From the NCBI GenBank assembly GCA_002381945.1, contig DFXY01000004.1, positions 207,160-225,054 of the forward strand: a DNA stretch of 17,895 nt. Reading direction: 5' to 3'. The notes beneath the pieces are model-generated. The model had not been told where the DNA came from. It saw only the letters and a list, made by a program, of their open reading frames with translations, and made no database searches. Made by a program: the position numbers and the translations under genes. Origin of the DNA: Bacteriovoracaceae bacterium UBA4096 (lineage in GTDB: Bacteria > Bdellovibrionota > Bacteriovoracia > Bacteriovoracales > Bacteriovoracaceae). Shown piece after piece: positions 13,923 to 17,895 of the stretch. Positions within the stretch are counted from its first letter, which is position 1. The number at the start of each line of letters is the position of its first letter.

Positions 13923-16112
13923 ATGCCACGATGCCTTCTTGTCAGTAATCGATTACCACTTGCATATAACTCCAAAGTGAAAATGTTCTCACCTAGTTCT
14001 GGTGGTTTAGTTTCTGCCATCAAAGGTCTTGATCCCACAAAAGTTGGATTCGATTTTGAATGGATGGGGATTTTGACTGATGACATTAACCGGGAAAATG
14101 TTGAGCAATTAAAAAAAAAACCAGTGGGCAACTTGCCATGTCATCCCATCATCGTTCAAAAAAGTGTTTATGATAATTATTACAATCTTTATTGTAACAA
14201 TGTGCTTTGGCCACTTTTTCACTATGAAAGGAATATGGTAAGGCACTCCCAAGAAGGTTGGCACTCTTATGTTGAAGTGAATCAAATTGTTGCCAATGCA
14301 ATTTTAGATGAGGCCAAAGATGATGACATTGTTTGGGTTCATGACTTTCAACTTTTACTGGTTCCAGGTCTGGTTAAAGAAAAACGGCCTGAATTAAGAG
14401 TTGGATTTTTTCTTCACATTCCATTTCCAAGTTCCGAAATTTTCCGTGAGCTTCCTCAAAGAAAAGAAATTCTATTGTCACTATTAAGGTGTGATCAAAT
14501 CGGCTTTCATGATTTGTCCTATCTGAATCACTTCAGAAGTTCAATTCAAAGAGTGCTGGGAGAAGTGGCACCCAATAATAATATGTGGGGAGTTTATCCT
14601 ATTTCCATTGATACGGAACACTTCAAACAACTGGCGGCCGCTCCTGAAACTCATGAATACATTAACAAATATCAAAAGAGTAAGAAGAGTGTTAAATGGA
14701 TACTGGGAATTGACCGATTAGACTACATTAAGGGTCTTTTACTTAAGCTTCAGGCCTTCAGGGCCTTCTTAAAAAGATATCCCGAAGAAAGAGAGAAAGT
14801 TCAGCTGGTGCAAATCGTGATTCCCTCTCGCACAGAAGTCTCACAGTACAAAAGTTTAAAAAAAGAAATTGAACAACTGGTTTCCAGTATCAATGGTGAA
14901 TTTGGCTCTCCCACCTGGATGCCCATTCAGTATATTTACCACTCGGTTTCCGAACCTGAACTCTCCGCCCTCTATCAATTAAGTGAAGTGCTCTTTATCA
15001 GCTCCCGCCGGGATGGGATGAATCTGGTTTCCCTCGAATATGTCATGTCTCAAAACGATGACTATCCAGGAGTGGTTTTACTCAGTGAGTTTGCCGGGGC
15101 CCACTCCACGTTGAGTTATGCCATGTCCATTAATCCCTGGAATGTAACCGATACCATCATGCGCATGAAGGATGCCCTTCATCATCCTGAAATAAAACGC
15201 CAAAAAGAGATGATTGCCATGAAGGATTTCCTCACAAAGTATACCTCCTCTGACTGGGCGAAGATTATTCTGCGCGACCTGGTGACTGATACCAAGAAAA
15301 ACGAAACCACAATGTCACTGCCTGACGATGGTAAATTTAACTGGATGCTGGATTTAAAGGGTAAAAAGATTTTATTCTTCTGCGATCTGGATGGAACACT
15401 CGCCCCCATCTCTCCCCACCCTAAGGATGTTAAGTTACCGGGAAATACCATCGATCTCTTGCAGATGATTTCGGAGAGAAAAAATTGTGAGTTTGTGGTG
15501 GTAAGTGGAAGAGATAAAGAATTTTTAGAAGAGCAATTTATTGATAATGACTTTAACTTCCCCCTGGCAGCATGCCACGGGGCCTACTCTTTTTCTCCGA
15601 TTGATAATCGTTGGCACAACCTCATTCCCCATGATTCAACGAAGTGGAAAGGCCTGGTGATGGAAATTCTGGATCTCTACACCCTCAGGACTCCCGAGAG
15701 CTTTATTGAAGATAAGGGCCACGCTGTCACCTGGCATTACCGAAACTCACCGAGAGAATTTGCCGACTTCCTGGCCAATAAATTATTCTTCGAACTGGAA
15801 GAGGCCCTGACTGGTCAACCGGTCCAGGTAAATTGGGGAAAAAAGGTCATTGAAGTAAAATCCATTCACGCGAACAAAGGTTATTTTGTTCAGAGCTGGA
15901 TTCAAGGCCTGTCTAAAAAACCTGACGTGGTGGTGGCCATAGGTGATGATACGACTGATGAAGACATGTTCAGTGTTCTGCAAGATAGAAAAGATATCAC
16001 TCCTTTTTGCATTAAAGTGGGTAAAGAAAAAACTCACGCTCATTATTTTATTCGTGAGCAAAAAAGTGTGAACTTGTTCCTGGAAAATTTTCTTGAGAGT
16101 GTAGGACACTAA
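13923..16112 (+). CDS. otsAB: Bifunctional trehalose-6-phosphate synthase/phosphatase (OtsA-OtsB fusion)
   Basis: The 729-residue cytosolic protein joins both steps of trehalose synthesis: UDP-glucose plus glucose-6-phosphate gives trehalose-6-phosphate, then trehalose. The GT20 synthase part (1-460) shows R10 in VSNRLP, the GGL loop (27-29), W47, HDFQ (140-143), H165 in FLHIPFP, R265 and K270 in GIDRLDYIKG, and DGMNLVSLEY (364-373). The HAD phosphatase part (about 475-729) shows motif I DLDGTLAP (D488, D490), motif II SGR (528-530), K652, and motif IV GDDTTDED (674-681). All key residues are present, so both halves should be active. Fusion in this order is known in eukaryotes and some bacteria. 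GAGAGGA lies seven bases before the ATG. mscS follows one base after the stop, in an operon. Confidence 0.96.
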   Translation: MPRCLLVSNRLPLAYNSKVKMFSPSSGGLVSAIKGLDPTKVGFDFEWMGILTDDINRENVEQLKKKPVGNLPCHPIIVQKSVYDNYYNLYCNNVLWPLFHYERNMVRHSQEGWHSYVEVNQIVANAILDEAKDDDIVWVHDFQLLLVPGLVKEKRPELRVGFFLHIPFPSSEIFRELPQRKEILLSLLRCDQIGFHDLSYLNHFRSSIQRVLGEVAPNNNMWGVYPISIDTEHFKQLAAAPETHEYINKYQKSKKSVKWILGIDRLDYIKGLLLKLQAFRAFLKRYPEEREKVQLVQIVIPSRTEVSQYKSLKKEIEQLVSSINGEFGSPTWMPIQYIYHSVSEPELSALYQLSEVLFISSRRDGMNLVSLEYVMSQNDDYPGVVLLSEFAGAHSTLSYAMSINPWNVTDTIMRMKDALHHPEIKRQKEMIAMKDFLTKYTSSDWAKIILRDLVTDTKKNETTMSLPDDGKFNWMLDLKGKKILFFCDLDGTLAPISPHPKDVKLPGNTIDLLQMISERKNCEFVVVSGRDKEFLEEQFIDNDFNFPLAACHGAYSFSPIDNRWHNLIPHDSTKWKGLVMEILDLYTLRTPESFIEDKGHAVTWHYRNSPREFADFLANKLFFELEEALTGQPVQVNWGKKVIEVKSIHANKGYFVQSWIQGLSKKPDVVVAIGDDTTDEDMFSVLQDRKDITPFCIKVGKEKTHAHYFIREQKSVNLFLENFLESVGH

Positions 16113-16113
16113 A

Positions 16114-17211
16114 ATGCGAGACCTATTACCAAATCCGTATCTTTTGGGTCTGGGAGTAGGTTTACTATCATATATCCTCATTTGGGGATTAAAGACCCTG
16201 CTCTCCATGAGGCTTGGAAAATTTACCGGTCTGGCCAAGAATAGCTGGGATGAAGTGGTCGTTTTCCTGGCAGAAAAAACCACGCAATCATTCATGTTTC
16301 TGTCGGCCGTTTACATCGGTTTCAGATTCATTAAGCACACTAAGATTGTCAATTTGTACGCCGACCGGATTTATTTTGTGGTTTTCATGTGGCAAGTGGC
16401 CATCTGGTCTTACCATCTGCTGGATAAGTGGATCTCTTCACAAATAAAACGTAAGACTCTGAGAAACCCCAGTGCCGCAAGTTCCATTAGTCTTATTCAA
16501 CTACTGGCGCGATTCATCCTTTTCTCCATTCTCTTTCTCTTCACCTTAAGTAATCTGGGTATCCAAATTACCACGATCATCGCCGGTCTGGGGGTGGGAG
16601 GTATTGCAGTCGCCCTGGCCCTGCAAAAAATCTTAGGCGACTTATTTGCCTCACTCTCCATAGTCCTTGATAAGCCCTTTGTTGTTGGGGACTTTATCAT
16701 CGTCGACCAGTACTTAGGTGAGGTCGAAAAAATTGGTCTCAAGACCACGCGTATCCGCTCGCTCTCAGGTGAGCAGATCATCATTTCCAACTCAGACCTT
16801 CTGGCAACTCGTATCAGGAACTTCAAGCGGATGCATGAGCGCAGGATTCCCCTGCTGCTCTATCTCCCTCTCGACCTTAGTACCGATAAACTTCGAACGG
16901 CAGTCAGTTTGATTACCGCGATCATCCGGACTAAAAGCATGGTGCGTTTTGAGCGCTGTCACTTCATGGAGATCAGTAGCTATACCAAGATTGAAACGAT
17001 CTATTGGGTCTTAAGTGATGACTACAACATCTACATGGATATTCATCAGGATATTTTAATTGATATTAAAGAAGCTTTTGAGGCGGAAAAAATTAGTTTT
17101 GCCTACCCTACTCAAAGCATCCATGTGGCACCAACGGAAATCCTCATGACCAATGCGTTTAACGAAGGCCCCGCAGGAAAAAGATCAGACGATGTAAGCA
17201 GTATAAATTGA
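16114..17211 (+). CDS. MscS family mechanosensitive ion channel
   Basis: The 365-residue inner-membrane channel opens under membrane tension and releases solutes during hypo-osmotic shock. Hydrophobic helices lie at about 8-30, 55-73, 85-103 and 127-149. The Gly/Ala-rich pore helix (AGLGVGGIAVALALQKIL, 157-174) is followed by DLFASLSIVLDKPFVVGDFI, the MscS hallmark, then a beta domain (VDQYLGEVEKIGLKTTRIRS) and a C-terminal alpha/beta domain. The extra N-terminal helices make it longer than E. coli MscS (286). The ATG lies one base after the otsAB stop, with AGGA inside the otsAB end as ribosome site, so trehalose synthesis and solute release are expressed together. The 3' end overlaps the convergent gene by 27 bases. 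Confidence 0.93.
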   Translation: MRDLLPNPYLLGLGVGLLSYILIWGLKTLLSMRLGKFTGLAKNSWDEVVVFLAEKTTQSFMFLSAVYIGFRFIKHTKIVNLYADRIYFVVFMWQVAIWSYHLLDKWISSQIKRKTLRNPSAASSISLIQLLARFILFSILFLFTLSNLGIQITTIIAGLGVGGIAVALALQKILGDLFASLSIVLDKPFVVGDFIIVDQYLGEVEKIGLKTTRIRSLSGEQIIISNSDLLATRIRNFKRMHERRIPLLLYLPLDLSTDKLRTAVSLITAIIRTKSMVRFERCHFMEISSYTKIETIYWVLSDDYNIYMDIHQDILIDIKEAFEAEKISFAYPTQSIHVAPTEILMTNAFNEGPAGKRSDDVSSIN

Positions 17212-17895
17212 AAAGAATTCTTCGTGTTTCCCTTCGTACTTAAGTTCTAACCACGGATGAAAGTCACTGATGATCTGTTTAGTGAATTTACCTCTAACCA
17301 CGACCTTCACCGGACGTTTATATGCAATCTTTTCAATTTGTCTCAGGGTATGGTCGATATGTTCAACCTGACCGTAGTCATAAATAAAATAAACATCCGC
17401 CATGGGTAATTCAAAATTTTGGGCAAAAAGATCCTGCTGCAGAAGCTGGCAGCGTGAAAATCCCAGTTCACGGTATAACCGATTTCCTTCATCCACCCGG
17501 GACTTCACATACTCATACCCTGTGAAAGAATTTTTGATGTAAAGCCCACCAATGACAATCCCCATTCTTCCGTAGGCCGCTCCTAAATCAATGATGTGCT
17601 GATAAGGTTTAATTTTTAAAAGTTGAAGGATTCTAAAACATTCTGAGTAAGGGGTTTGCAGGGTCTGCAACTCAAGTCCAATCCAGGTTTGTACACCCTG
17701 ATGCAGGGTCGGTCCCCATGTTTCATGAGTCCCCTCTGGCTCAAATCCCTGGGCTTCGGCCACTAACATTTCTTCAATGTACTTAACCCTAAGCCCCAGA
17801 ATCTTATCCACCAATTGGGCATGCTGACGGCGGATAATATCGTTGGCCTTCGGGGCCTGATAAAATTCCGGATAATAGGCCAGTCGTTTTCGATC
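17185..17895 (-). CDS. SAM-dependent methyltransferase-like protein, 5' end outside the window
   Basis: The reading frame is open from the stop at 17185 to the right edge of the window, without a stop codon; 236 residues are visible and the N-terminus is missing. A TTG at 17814 could be read as a start, but the 27 codons before it (such as YYPEFYQAPKANDIIRRQ) look like coding sequence and no ribosome site precedes the TTG. The visible part has a nucleotide-binding motif HIIDLGAAYGRMGIVIGG (about 100-117), the class I SAM-binding motif I with Ala for the second Gly, an acidic residue at the end of the next strand (GYEYVKSRVDEG), and VYFIYDYGQVEH near motif IV. The substrate is unknown. Confidence 0.75.
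   Translation of the reverse strand, partial: DRKRLAYYPEFYQAPKANDIIRRQHAQLVDKILGLRVKYIEEMLVAEAQGFEPEGTHETWGPTLHQGVQTWIGLELQTLQTPYSECFRILQLLKIKPYQHIIDLGAAYGRMGIVIGGLYIKNSFTGYEYVKSRVDEGNRLYRELGFSRCQLLQQDLFAQNFELPMADVYFIYDYGQVEHIDHTLRQIEKIAYKRPVKVVVRGKFTKQIISDFHPWLELKYEGKHEEFFSIYTAYIV

Noticed and set aside
15783..16295. A 170-codon open frame on the minus strand across the otsAB-mscS junction
   Set aside because: It is antisense to two clearly recognised proteins whose motifs are intact; its translation has no recognisable features and no ribosome site.
1..17895. Anti-phage, secretion, CRISPR or mobile-element systems
   Set aside because: No nuclease, transposase, integrase, toxin-antitoxin or repeat-spacer pattern was seen; all recognised genes are chromosomal housekeeping or stress genes.

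Overview
The window is a gene-dense stretch of bacterial chromosome (mid-40s % GC by eye) with 15 protein genes on both strands, one of them cut by the right edge. I see no tRNA, rRNA, insertion sequence, phage gene or CRISPR array, and no gap longer than about 135 bases. The organism looks like a Gram-negative, motile, free-living Proteobacteria-like bacterium. Evidence is a lipoprotein with a classical lipobox, a probable outer-membrane protein, a transmembrane chemoreceptor and a sigma-28-like promoter. The chemoreceptor tip sequence and general style suggest Bdellovibrionota (Bacteriovorax/Peredibacter-like), but that is an impression and was not tested.

Layout. (1) 95-1139, plus strand: a four-CxxC zinc-ribbon miniprotein and a secreted, probably outer-membrane protein. 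(2) 3437-1147, minus strand: a chemotaxis pair, a CheX-type CheY-P phosphatase followed by a HAMP-less methyl-accepting chemotaxis protein. (3) 5754-3536, minus strand: the SelO protein AMPylase and a pirin/quercetin dioxygenase, with a ZIP metal transporter (5848-6573) diverging from selO. (4) 9527-6554, minus strand: a TrxC-like thioredoxin and a MASE1-PAS-PAS hybrid-free sensor histidine kinase. (5) 9663-10385, plus strand: a lipoprotein, closed by a strong intrinsic terminator. (6) 13868-10426, minus strand: a GH15 glucoamylase/trehalase-type hydrolase and two coupled genes of unknown function. (7) 13923-17211, plus strand: an OtsA-OtsB fusion for trehalose synthesis, followed one base later by an MscS channel. 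(8) 17895-17185, minus strand: a partial methyltransferase-like protein.

How the genes work together. The right half reads as an osmotic-stress module. OtsAB makes trehalose, MscS releases solutes on hypo-osmotic shock, and the divergent GH15 enzyme plausibly hydrolyses trehalose or an alpha-glucan. The two directions share a 54-bp spacer with overlapping promoters. The middle of the window is rich in redox and stress proteins (SelO, pirin, TrxC).

The most unusual signals are in the expression elements. Three minus-strand genes (selO, the histidine kinase, GH15) lack a Shine-Dalgarno site, and each has a TTGA-type -35, a 17-bp spacer and a -10 ending 6-7 nt before the ATG, as expected of leaderless mRNAs. 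The kinase promoter is covered by a perfect 11+11 palindrome. Both chemotaxis genes have inverted repeats whose proximal arm is their own Shine-Dalgarno site. No clearly novel multi-gene system is visible. The best uncharacterised candidates are the coupled 152-aa/387-aa pair and the lipoprotein.
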